Shown here: piece after piece, positions 56,101 to 64,000 of the stretch
Layout of the letters: each line of letters begins with the position of its first letter
Numbering within the stretch: position 1 is the first letter of the stretch
Assembly (NCBI GenBank): GCA_026936325.1
Contig: JAPTHN010000012.1
Coordinates: forward strand, 41,612,537 to 41,676,536
Source: Platynereis dumerilii
Lineage: Eukaryota; Annelida; Polychaeta; Phyllodocida; Nereididae
Length of the DNA: 64,000 bases
Direction of reading: 5' to 3'
Translations under genes and position numbers: made by a program
Notes under the pieces: generated by a model
The model's database searches: none
What the model was told of the DNA's origin: nothing
Seen by the model: the letters and a program-made list of their open reading frames with translations, nothing else

Positions 56101-59100
56101 CTGAAAAACAGCTTTTTTTGACATAAAAGGTTTTGTACTTTCACCATCGAAAAGCTGTGCAAAATGATACAATTATTGCTATTTCATTTGGTTTTTTTAG
56201 GTACTTGTCACGGCTACCATGGAGTTACCTTTGGTTGGTACGTAGACCAGTTAATCAGAAGAGCTGACGAAAAGCACAGGTCAACTGGCCAGTTTTTCAG
56301 GGAAGAAATTGCAATGCCATTAGGTGAATATCTGAATCTAGCACTTCTATTCTCAAGGCATCAGACAGTCCAGTTGATGGCAACAAAAACAAGATAAGAT
56401 GGTTGTCAGCCCCTATAGCTCAGTCAGTAGAGTGCTCGCCTCAGAAGCGAGGGACGTGGGTTCAATCCCCAGGCTGGCCATCGTGTCATTCCACGACGTC
56501 GTCGTTCGCATCAACTGGAAACAAGTCAATGATTTGGCTTGGCTACCCACGTTAAATAAAAGTACCTTTACCTTTAGCACTCTTTAGAATGCATAGGCCC
56601 GCCACCAGTACAATCTGATGCAAAAAAAAGTATAACTGTAAGCCTTCTTCAGCTACTCTGCTCACACTATTTAAGGGAGCAGGGTGGCAATCATTGTCAT
56701 TTCCAGTTATGGCTGTGTCAGCGACATGCGCATGAATGGCCAAAAATAACGAGTATGCAAGGATGTTTTTATACAGAAATTTCATGTCGAAACACAGGGT
56801 CAACACATCATATGTGGAAACAGATCCAAGGTAAGGTTTGAAATTAGGGTTATAAATAGAGATAGGTTTGTGGATAGAGTTGGAGTTTGAGTTTTGGTTA
56901 ACCCTGTCTTTTTTAATTATTTAAGATAATTCAATATTTCAGATCTTGACATCCACATAGGCCTGCCGGAGAAGCATGAGCAAAGAGTCGCCTGGTTGGA
57001 CGACTGTTCTTTTCAAGGTTACCGCCACATGATGCTGCATGAGCCCCGTCTGTTCTGCCACCTGGCGAGTTTGTCGCTCAACTGTAATTCTCTGTTTTGT
57101 AAGATGCAGAAGACTTGTGGATCTTTATCAGGGGTAAATTACGATTTAGTTTGCAGTTCCTGCAATTGAAGTCGTTGTTATAGAGAGCAATTTTTGGTAA
57201 AAGTATCAAAATCTACATATCGATGGTGAAAGTGCAAAACCTCGTAAGTCAAAAAAAGCTGTTTTTCAGAAATTGAAAAAAACTGTCAAGTGTCTTTTTT
57301 TATGGTAATGTTTATTAATAAGTGAGTTATGGCCAACTAGATACATAGAAAGTGACACCCTGTTGTAGCAAATTTTTTGTCAGAGGTCGTTTACCCCTTG
57401 CATTGATGTTACCATCAGATGTGATTGAAAATGTCGACTTACGAGGTTTTGCACTTTCACTTTCTACCCGTGCAAAACCTTGTAACTTGATCATTTATCA
57501 CACTTTAAAGCAACTTGCAGCATTGAATATACTTTCAATCTATGTATATACAATGAAAATTATAATTTGCCTATGACAGATTGCAATAACAAATTTTATT
57601 GAGTGGCTACAATGGCAAGAATGAGGAAAATGACAATTTTTTCAAATTTTCGTGCACTTTCTTTTTCAATAGCCTACATCACCAAAACAAATATAGGGAG
57701 GTAAAATTTTTTTAATCAGGAAACTTGCTGGGAGTCATAAAAAAGTAACACAGTAATTGTTTTTCAAAAAAAGTTGAAATATCCCACAATATGTGCTTCA
57801 AAGTTCTGATTTGAGTTACAAGGTTTTGCACTTTCACTTTTTGAAACATATTGACATACAAGGTTTGGTGAAATCATTCTGTTACCAGTGTGTTACAGCT
57901 TCCAAAAATAGCAAACTGGCAAGGTAATCAACTGACAACGTGTATTGGATATTGAAATAGTCATTCCACCAAAAATCTAAAAATAGCAAAATTTTGACAT
58001 ACAAGGTTTTGCACTTTCACCATCGATATGTTACTATATAAACTTTTTTTCTTTTCTCAAACTCCTACAGATATTTGCTAATATGCGCTTGAATCTATTA
58101 TAATTTGGACAAAAAAGACGGGTAAAGATTTCATTAGAACCAGAACTTCTGGTCGGAGACCGAGTCGAAACAATAAATTGGCGCTTCCTGACTCCTTAAA
58201 GTAATTATAGTCCTTGTCATACTTACGTGGAATCTCAAGTTTTTTTTCTATGCTGTTGAACTGTGATGTCAGAGATGACTCTATTCTAGCATTGCAATAT
58301 ATGTAAATTAACTACAAGCTGTGATGTCATTTCAAACTGGGTCAGATTCCCCAACTTCTAACCAATGCGAATCCACCAAACTGAGCATCACAGTTTCAAC
58401 TCAGTGTCAGAGTTAAAATTGGGTCTGGGAAAAACCCATGCAAGTTTGACATCACAGCCTCTCAACCAATGGGCTGCCAGAACAAATATATTACATAACA
58501 TAAGCCATGTGTTTACGAACAAATTGTCAAAGCCTTCTGTTAAATACCAACTTCCATCAAAGTTTAAAGTTGTAAGTTAGCAAGTTTGTAGATTTATAAA
58601 ACAACTCTGGGAGGATTATAACAGTTGTTTACTGTGAATGCTCACAAAGCTGCCATTTGGTAGGATTAGACTGGTGATTGCTGTGATAAATCATTGGGAT
58701 CAAAAATGTAATGCTTCCTTCAATATATCAATGTTTTAACTGTGATGTCGTAGTTTACGGTCAGCCCATTGGCTATCAAGCTGTGATGACGTAGTTGTAG
58801 GGGCTAGCCCTGATAAAACTCTTACTCTGACACTGTGTTGAAACCGTGACGCTCAGTTCAGGAGGATCAACATTGGCTAGAAGCTGGGGAATCTGACCCA
58901 GTCTGAAATGACATCACAGCTTGTAGTTAATTTACATATATTGCAATGCTAGAATAGAGTCATCTCTGACATCACAGTTCAACAGAAAAGAAAAAAAACT
59001 TGAGATTCCACGTAAATATGACAAGGACTGTAATATAATTTACGAAAAACACAATTACAAAAATGTGAAATATATTCCTAAACAATAACTTTGTAAAATT

Positions 59101-60473
59101 ATTTTTTCTGCCCTGCTAACCATATCGGGTGTCGGATTCGGACTTGTAATGCAGGGAACCTCCCGAGTCTGAGTCGAGTCGGAGTTGCTTTTCAGAAAGC
59201 CAAAGGAGTCGGTAGTCGGAATTCTTTCACTTACTGCTTGACCCAAAAGCCCTTATTAGAACTACAATTGTTTTGTTGAAGAATTATTACAATATAAATT
59301 TCAGGTAAAACCAGCGAATAAGAAAGCCTACAGGGAAGTGGAACAGCCTCATGTCAATGCCATGGCAACTGCAAGCTCATTGGCCAGGCTGATTAACATC
59401 TTAGCCAATCATGGCAGAGATTCCCAAACTGGAGTACAGGTCTTATCTCCAGAAATGACTTCCCTGGTCATGCAACCAGTCTGCAGAGGATTGGAACAAC
59501 TCTACCAAATCCGAGGGCTATTTTCGCAGTTTGGTTTAGGGTTGGATATTATCAAAAAAGAGGTATTCCAATTCGATTATCAATCCAATTATATTTTTCT
59601 TCGCAACACTGTAAAAACAAAGCATTTGAAAAACTATGCAACAATTTCATTCAAGTTTGTAAACTGTTTCTCCAGCAGGAACCTCAGATGAATTGATTAA
59701 AAAAATTCTGGCTTTCTTCAGTACTTAATTCTAGCATCAGGAAAAATGTTTTGTGGTTTGCATATTATGGCCTACATAGGTTTTTCTGCTAGGTATACCT
59801 GGTAGTAGGTGGTACAGTGTATGGGGACTGGATTTTCCCGCCAAAATTTGAATTTAAAATTCCAACCAAAATTTTGAATTTGAATTTCCCACCAAAATTT
59901 AAATTGGTACTACTGTACTATGCTACTGTCTTAATGTATCCTGAGTAATAAATCCTGGTTTCGTATTGCATTTTACACTTTGGCATTCACTCAAGAGGGC
60001 TTCACTATTTTGATCAGTATCTGAATTGCCCTTGTCAAACCTGATTTTACAGGGTAATATGAAATAGCAATAGTTGACCTAATAAAAACTTTCCAACAAA
60101 ACGCGGCAGAAATTTGGCCGGGAGTTATAAGTCATTAGAGTTTTAAATGAATATCATCTCTCTATAGAAAGAAGTCAGGTGTTGCATGTTATGCTGTGTG
60201 AATGATTTGGCTTTGTCATTAACTTATTAACTCGACTGGCAGTCTTGTCAAAAGAAATCTTCTCTTGTCTTTCAGGGTAGGACTATAGTTGGACATCCTG
60301 GATTTGGCGGTCAAGCTGCTTATGCCGACCCTGACAACCAAATGGCCTGGGCATTCCTGACAAACCGAATTTGCCATTATGGACCAGTGCAAATGGACCC
60401 AAGATACCGGCCACTCATTGACTGTATCTATAAGTGCGTGGCTGATATCAATACAGAGTGTTCAAGCATTTGA
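52540..60473 (+). CDS. Serine beta-lactamase-like hydrolase (LACTB/EstB-type)
   Basis: Seven plus-strand exons: 52540-52631, 53934-54225, 54519-54624, 56201-56323, 56943-57133, 59305-59562, 60276-60473. All introns are GT/AG and all phases match; the product is 419 residues, stop TGA at 60471-60473. It belongs to the Pfam Beta-lactamase (PF00144) class C-like serine hydrolases, the animal LACT-2/EstB-like group. Motifs in order: the nucleophile motif S79-V-T-K82; Y169-H-G as the Tyr motif; H361-P-G-F-G-G as the third (KTG-like) box. NFRQGLDTGAAFSVFYRGKQ near residue 33 and TFGWYVDQLIRR near 173 are typical of the group. Substrate is unknown; esterase or peptidase activity is likely, antibiotic hydrolysis is not implied. 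Exon 1 begins just after an AG acceptor, two bases before the ATG, so a further upstream exon (non-coding, or coding an N-terminal anchor) is likely and was not found. Confidence 0.92.
52695..52875. repeat. 190-bp interspersed repeat, copy 2 (hydrolase intron 1)
   Basis: CAGTGGTACCTGCATTGTAA, GACTGACTTGCCTTATGTGA and AGGGGCGGTCT match 33617-33800. Confidence 0.65.
53136..53182. repeat. Short GATA microsatellite
   Basis: About ten GATA units in intron 1 of the hydrolase gene. Confidence 0.9.
54707..54870. mobile_element. CACTCTTAA MITE, 5' fragment (hydrolase intron 3)
   Basis: Begins TACACTCTTAA and runs through GGTTCTTGATGGTATG and GATAGGACCCTATGCTCCCA before losing similarity. The 3' half is missing. 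Confidence 0.75.
55333..56149 (+). mobile_element. 0.8-kb palindromic-end element, left arm of an inverted pair
   Basis: Starts CGATGATGAAAGTGCAAAAC and ends TACTTTCACCATCG. The word AAAGTGCAAAACCTTGTAA, in both orientations, recurs four or more times inside. AAAA at both flanks may be a short target duplication. Most of the length is the reverse complement of 57221-58025, and the two copies bracket exons 4 and 5. No coding frame. Confidence 0.85.
56404..56576 (+). mobile_element. tRNA-derived SINE (family S4)
   Basis: The head CCCCTATAGCTCAGTCAGTA, a stem-loop CTCGC-CTCAGAA-GCGAG and a B box GGTTCAATCCC are very tRNA-like. There is no 3' acceptor strand, and an unrelated body ends in ACGTTAAATAAAAGTACC. 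Lies in hydrolase intron 4. Confidence 0.75.
56656..56925. mobile_element. TTAGGG-core element, copy 3, next to the exon 5 acceptor
   Basis: Collinear with 29345-29752 from CTGCTCACACTATTTAAGGG to GGTTAACCCTGTCTTTTTTA, then truncated. The exon 5 acceptor (TTTCAG, exon from 56943) lies about 15-20 bp further on, so the element borders or supplies the branch-point region. Confidence 0.75.
57221..58025 (-). mobile_element. 0.8-kb palindromic-end element, right arm of the inverted pair
   Basis: Starts CGATGGTGAAAGTGCAAAAC and ends TTTGCACTTTCACCATCG, flanked by ATAT on both sides. Reverse-complement match to 55333-56149 along nearly its whole length. Lies in hydrolase intron 5. Confidence 0.85.
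58190..59045. mobile_element. 850-bp foldback element with ~240-bp arms
   Basis: The left arm (58198-58430) and right arm (58795-59035) are near-exact inverted copies, with shared words such as GCATTGCAATATATGTAAAT and TTTACATATATTGCAATGC. The centre has TGATGTCG and TGTGATGACGTAG words. In hydrolase intron 5. Confidence 0.85.
59110..59225. repeat. GGAGTCGG-rich repeat, second block
   Basis: GAGTCGAGTCGGAGTTG and GGAGTCGGTAGTCGG words relate it to 15600-15715. Confidence 0.45.
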
Positions 60474-60528
60474 CATTAATTATCTACTTCTTGTTCTTCT
60501 TCTTCTGTTTTGCCTTTCCATAGGCGTA

Positions 60529-60735
60529 TGGGAGGGCGGGCAGGGGGGCGATCAACCCCCAAAAGTTTGGGAAACAGTATGAGTCGGGCAAACAGACTAA
60601 AAAATCCGGGTAAATGACTAAATAAAAATTAATGATTTCCAGGCAATTTCATTTGAAATGGAATTAAATCTAGATCTTGATATTCGGGAAAATGTCGCTC
60701 TCCCCGCTAAAAACTGTGCACGCCATACGCCTATG
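60529..60735. mobile_element. CATAGGCGTATGG element, copy 2, with target duplication
   Basis: Inverted ends CATAGGCGTATGG and CCATACGCCTATG are flanked by TGCCTTTC (60521-60528) and TGCCTTTT (60736-60743), an 8-bp duplication with one mismatch. Inserted just after the hydrolase stop codon, between exon 7 and its duplicate. Confidence 0.8.
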
Positions 60736-60754
60736 TGCCTTTTCGTCCTGAGAC

Positions 60755-60900
60755 ATAGTGTCACACCATAATAGACCTGAGATACTGGCCACTTGTTGAC
60801 TGTATCTATATAGTGTGTGACCGATATCAGTACAGAGTCAGAGTGTTAGAGCATTTGACATTAATTATCTTGTTCATATTCTGCTACTGCTATGCCCTTC
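60755..60900 (+). pseudogene. Duplicated fragment of hydrolase exon 7 and 3' UTR
   Basis: GAGATACTGGCCACTTGTTG, ACTGTATCTATA, ATCAGTACAGAG and GCATTTGACATTAATTATCT copy 60393-60490. A one-base insertion in the TATCTATA stretch and other changes break the frame, and no splice acceptor precedes it, so it is not an alternative exon. Confidence 0.85.
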
Positions 60901-60957
60901 CTCCTGTGCTAATTTGCCCAAGTGAATAAATACAGGACATAAAGCCTCATGCCCCTA
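60893..60957 (+). mobile_element. SINE family S2, 3' fragment
   Basis: CCTCCTGTGCTAATTTGCCC and ATACAGGACATAAAGCC match the end of the S2 body. The AATAAA at 60924 is one candidate poly(A) signal for the hydrolase gene. Confidence 0.5.
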
Positions 60958-61059
60958 TTGCCCCATTGCCCCCATCAATCAGTCCATCAAACATTTATTG
61001 TCATCATCCCGCATATCGTGTGAGTGCATGATATACGATTGGAAAACATCCTTAGAGCA

Positions 61060-62560
61060 CATTGTTTTCTCATTGTTTTATATTATGATTTGATCCTGTA
61101 TCCAATCTGCATGTTAATCAGAACAGTGGTACTTAAATTACATCAAAAGGACAATAAAATACTTTTTATTTAACACTAATTTGTATGCAAGGATTCCGAA
61201 TAAAAGTCATTGCAACTAAAATCTTTAATTAACCCAAATTTTAAATATTGAATATAGATAATAATTATAGAAAACCCCTTAATGAAGAAATATTATGTCA
61301 AGAAGAGCTTTGATTAAATTGTTCATAACATGAGTGGTATCATTTATTTTCTAGTTTTCTTATTTCACAGGAAAAGTAACGTTATTCGAGATTTGCATAA
61401 GTGTTCTATTTGAGTTGTAGGACTTCGTTGACCTGACTGCGAAGTATAGGCCTACTAAAATATCTTCTTTTTTTTGTGATGAGTACAATAATAGTCTGTC
61501 ATTTTATAGTAGGAGTAAAGATTAACAGATAAGGCTAGATATAATTAATTTTTGGCTTCTTGGACCTATCGACAGAACATATTTTCCACCGGGGAAAAAG
61601 AAAGCATACTAAAAATTTATCTAATTGATAGTTACAATAAAAAAATATATTACAGCATTTTTTTGCCCTTCCAAAATATACTGTAAAGGCTGAAGAATAT
61701 TTCATAACGAAAAAGTCTCGCTTTCTTGCAAGCGCAGTAGAGAATTTAAAATTAAGACAAAATGCGCAACTCATCAGAGTCTAAGGAAAAAATTCGTCTC
61801 TCAGTCACAAATTTGACAATGACTGGGAGACCAAATCTGTCCACTCGGAGACCTTTTTGGTCTCCCAGTTACTATGTGCTCAATAATGAACTAAAACTTT
61901 GTAAATGTGCAGTAAAATTGGGACTATTCGTTGGAGCAACATTCAAAACTAGCTTTGTGCCAGGTGGCAGCAGCATGCAGTTCTCAGTTACAAATGACTG
62001 CGCTTCAGCCTCCCAATCAGTTTTGAAGAGACAGTCCACGAACATTAATCAATCAACCACATTTTAAAAATCACATAAAATTCAATTAAGTCGGTGAAGG
62101 AAATAAACTGCTTAAGTTAACTGTTGTACCAACCATAAAATACACATTAATTTCTATGTTGCTAACTCCTCATAAATCGGATGATATTCTCAGGCAATGT
62201 TCACTGAATATAATGAAAAGACCAACTAACAAAAAATCGAGGTATACCACGTGACGACGTTATCATCAAATACTCAATTTTCAAAATCCAAAAGTCAAGA
62301 TCTTTATCAACTGAATAATTTTTTTGGAAATTCTTTCATAGATAATACAACCTGAAAGCGGTTTATTTCTTACTTGGACAGTGGGAGTAAAAAAGAAAAG
62401 GCCTGATATAAAACTGAACTAAAATTGATAAGGAGTGACAATAATAATTGTTCAGAAAGGTTGTAGACTTTATTTGTCATATATTGAGTGTCCAAGAACC
62501 AGATCAGAATGCTAAATGATATAATGAATATAATGTGTAGGCGAGAAGTAGAAAATGATA
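61060..62560 (-). repeat. UGT2 3' flank, inverted copy of the UGT1 flank
   Basis: Reverse complement of about 33255-34365 with indels. It includes the pair TTTGATTAAATTGTTCATAA/GAACAATTTAATCAAA, and GATCTTTATC with AAATTCTTTC near 62300. A family B fragment (GTGCCAGGTGGCAGCAGCAT, about 61945-62005) lies inside it and has no counterpart in the UGT1 flank. Confidence 0.8.
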
Positions 62561-62784
62561 TTTTGCTTTTTACCGCGCACAAGTTGTCAAAGGTGCAGCC
62601 TGTTATATCATTCTAAATTGCAGAAATTCAAATAGATCAACTGAATGTACATCAGTTAATTTATCAAATTGAATATAACCTAGTCTATCACAACGCAGCA
62701 TAATCAATTGTGACATAGTAAATTGGGTGAATTTTATGAAGACTTTTTTGGGACACACGCACCCGCACCCGCGACTTCATCATA

Positions 62785-63109
62785 CACTCTTAATTACATC
62801 AAAAGGTTCTTGATGGTGTATAACATAAAGAACCAACAGCTGAAAAAGGTTCTAATTTTTTTAAGGGTTCAACTGAATTGAAAAGGTTCAATACTTGGTG
62901 GGGAGGCCCTACGATAGGACCCTCTACTCCCAACTTGAGAGAAAAGGGTTCCATTGTGGGAATGCAGTGCAGCTGGATTATATAAGTCCTGGTTTTGTTT
63001 CCTGTTGGAAACCTTTTTAAAAGTTGAATAATGATCATTTTAGGGTTCCTTATCTATACCAGTTATAGAACCCTTAAAGGTTCCATATATAACCTTTTTG
63101 TTAAGAGTG
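62785..63109. mobile_element. CACTCTTAA MITE, complete copy 2, overlapping the UGT2 3' end
   Basis: A 325-bp element with ends CACTCTTAA and TTAAGAGTG, flanked by TA on each side (62783-62784, 63110-63111). A TA target points to the Tc1/mariner type. Its right end supplies the last codons of UGT2 and its stop. Confidence 0.88.
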
Positions 63110-64000
63110 TAGAATTTGGTGCTTCTTCAATTTTCCTGGCGTTAATTCTTTCAAAAAAAAATTCTTTCTCGAAGCTATATTTGTAAATTGCTCGCAACAT
63201 CATATAGAAAGTGAGGACAACAGCACTGAACATTGAGAAAATGAATAAGAGTACATCTGCACCGAAATAAGTGAACCAAATGATATTTTCAGCATAAGGA
63301 TGAAAGAGATGCTTGGCTCCCTCTGTTTTGATTGTGAAGTTCACAAGATGGCGGAACTGTTGGATGGGTGGCACAACCTGATCAGACATCGTCAGTGAAG
63401 CTCTCTTGGCGTTATCCCGGTAGAAGGGATTAGATAATACTTCATTGATTCCTCGCTCAAGTTGTTTTTCTGTGAATGAATAGTAGTTTATTCTTACACC
63501 TACTTTTGCACGGTCAGTTAATTTAAAAGCGTTCCTCAGTTGATCACCAACTAGAGGCATTGCGATGACAGGAATGCCATTGTAGATACTTTCAAAAGTG
63601 CTGGATATTCCACAATGGGTGATGAAGAGTTTAGTTGCTGGGTTAGCCAGGAGATCATTTTGAGGGAACCAGTTTGTTAAATGAGTGTTATTCTTCAAAC
63701 CCTTTGGTTTTTCTCCAGTGTATCTCCAGATAACTTGTTGCTTTAAATTGCCGAACACGTTTGCAAACTTTTCTGCAGTTTCTACATCAAACTTTGGCAC
63801 AAGTGTTCCGAAACTTATTAAAATAACACCACTGGCACCTGACAAGTCCACAATCTTCTGAAATTCTGCACTGAGGGGTAAAGCTTTCCTGTGAAAGAGC
63901 CCGGATATGGGGAAAACATGAGGCATTGTGGGACGAGGCGCATCCAAAACATAGTCGTTATTTAGTAATATAATTCTATCAGTCTGTACATTTTCCAATG
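63063..64000 (-). CDS. UDP-glycosyltransferase UGT2, C-terminal part (runs off the window)
   Basis: The minus-strand frame enters from beyond 64000 and stops at 63063-63065. The visible 311 residues align from the equivalent of Leu229 of UGT1 with very few differences (for example NVFGN for KVFGN, GIPV for GVPV). The UGT signature (FITHCGISSTFESIYNG ... PLVGDQ) is intact. The membrane span (DVLLFIFSMFSAVVLTF) is followed by a tail unlike that of UGT1: it passes through sequence that is 3' UTR in UGT1 and then 15 codons (TLLTKRLYMEPLRVL) encoded by the CACTCTTAA MITE. It lacks the KLKKQ ending, so ER retrieval by a dilysine signal is probably lost. Reads as functional otherwise. The N-terminal half was not seen. 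Confidence 0.93.
   Translation of the reverse strand, partial: LENVQTDRIILLNNDYVLDAPRPTMPHVFPISGLFHRKALPLSAEFQKIVDLSGASGVILISFGTLVPKFDVETAEKFANVFGNLKQQVIWRYTGEKPKGLKNNTHLTNWFPQNDLLANPATKLFITHCGISSTFESIYNGIPVIAMPLVGDQLRNAFKLTDRAKVGVRINYYSFTEKQLERGINEVLSNPFYRDNAKRASLTMSDQVVPPIQQFRHLVNFTIKTEGAKHLFHPYAENIIWFTYFGADVLLFIFSMFSAVVLTFYMMLRAIYKYSFEKEFFFERINARKIEEAPNSTLLTKRLYMEPLRVL

Noticed and set aside
60755-60900. Alternative last exon of the hydrolase gene
   Set aside because: The frame is broken and no acceptor precedes it; it is a decayed duplicate.

Overview
This is animal nuclear DNA. It has split genes with GT/AG introns, tRNA-derived SINEs, a LINE fragment, many short palindromic DNA-transposon derivatives, and GATA/TATC microsatellites. 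An almost complete TSPEAR orthologue, a UDP-glycosyltransferase duplication and the repeat style fit a marine invertebrate deuterostome (echinoderm, hemichordate or amphioxus grade). I cannot name the species. No prokaryotic features, CRISPR arrays, LTR elements or virus-derived elements were recognised.

Layout. (1) 1-3.4 kb: repeats (an interspersed family, GATA/CATA microsatellite, a ~190-bp tandem array). (2) 3.5-4.6 kb, minus strand: two exons of a secreted-protein gene, one with a PAN/apple-like domain. (3) 4.6-16.6 kb: repeats and unassigned sequence. (4) 16665-49524, minus strand: TSPEAR, rebuilt here as 12 exons and 679 residues. All splice phases agree, including a signal-peptide exon 22 kb upstream of exon 2. 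(5) Inside the 22-kb intron 1, on the opposite strand: an intact intronless UGT gene (31405-32955) and a decayed UGT copy (about 27351-27900), with SINEs, a LINE 3' fragment, a hAT-type element, other palindromic elements and a satellite. (6) 52540-60473, plus strand: a 7-exon, 419-residue serine beta-lactamase-like hydrolase. Exons 4 and 5 lie between two ~0.8-kb inverted copies of one repeat. (7) 63063-64000, minus strand: the 3' part of a second UGT running off the window, in an inverted duplication that includes about 2 kb of 3' flank.

The genes do not form an evident pathway. TSPEAR is a secreted EAR-repeat protein, the UGTs are membrane conjugation enzymes, and the beta-lactamase-like protein is a serine hydrolase. 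The main interest is architectural: a UGT gene nested antisense in TSPEAR intron 1, mobile DNA supplying the last residues of UGT2, and a long inverted repeat around two exons of the hydrolase gene.
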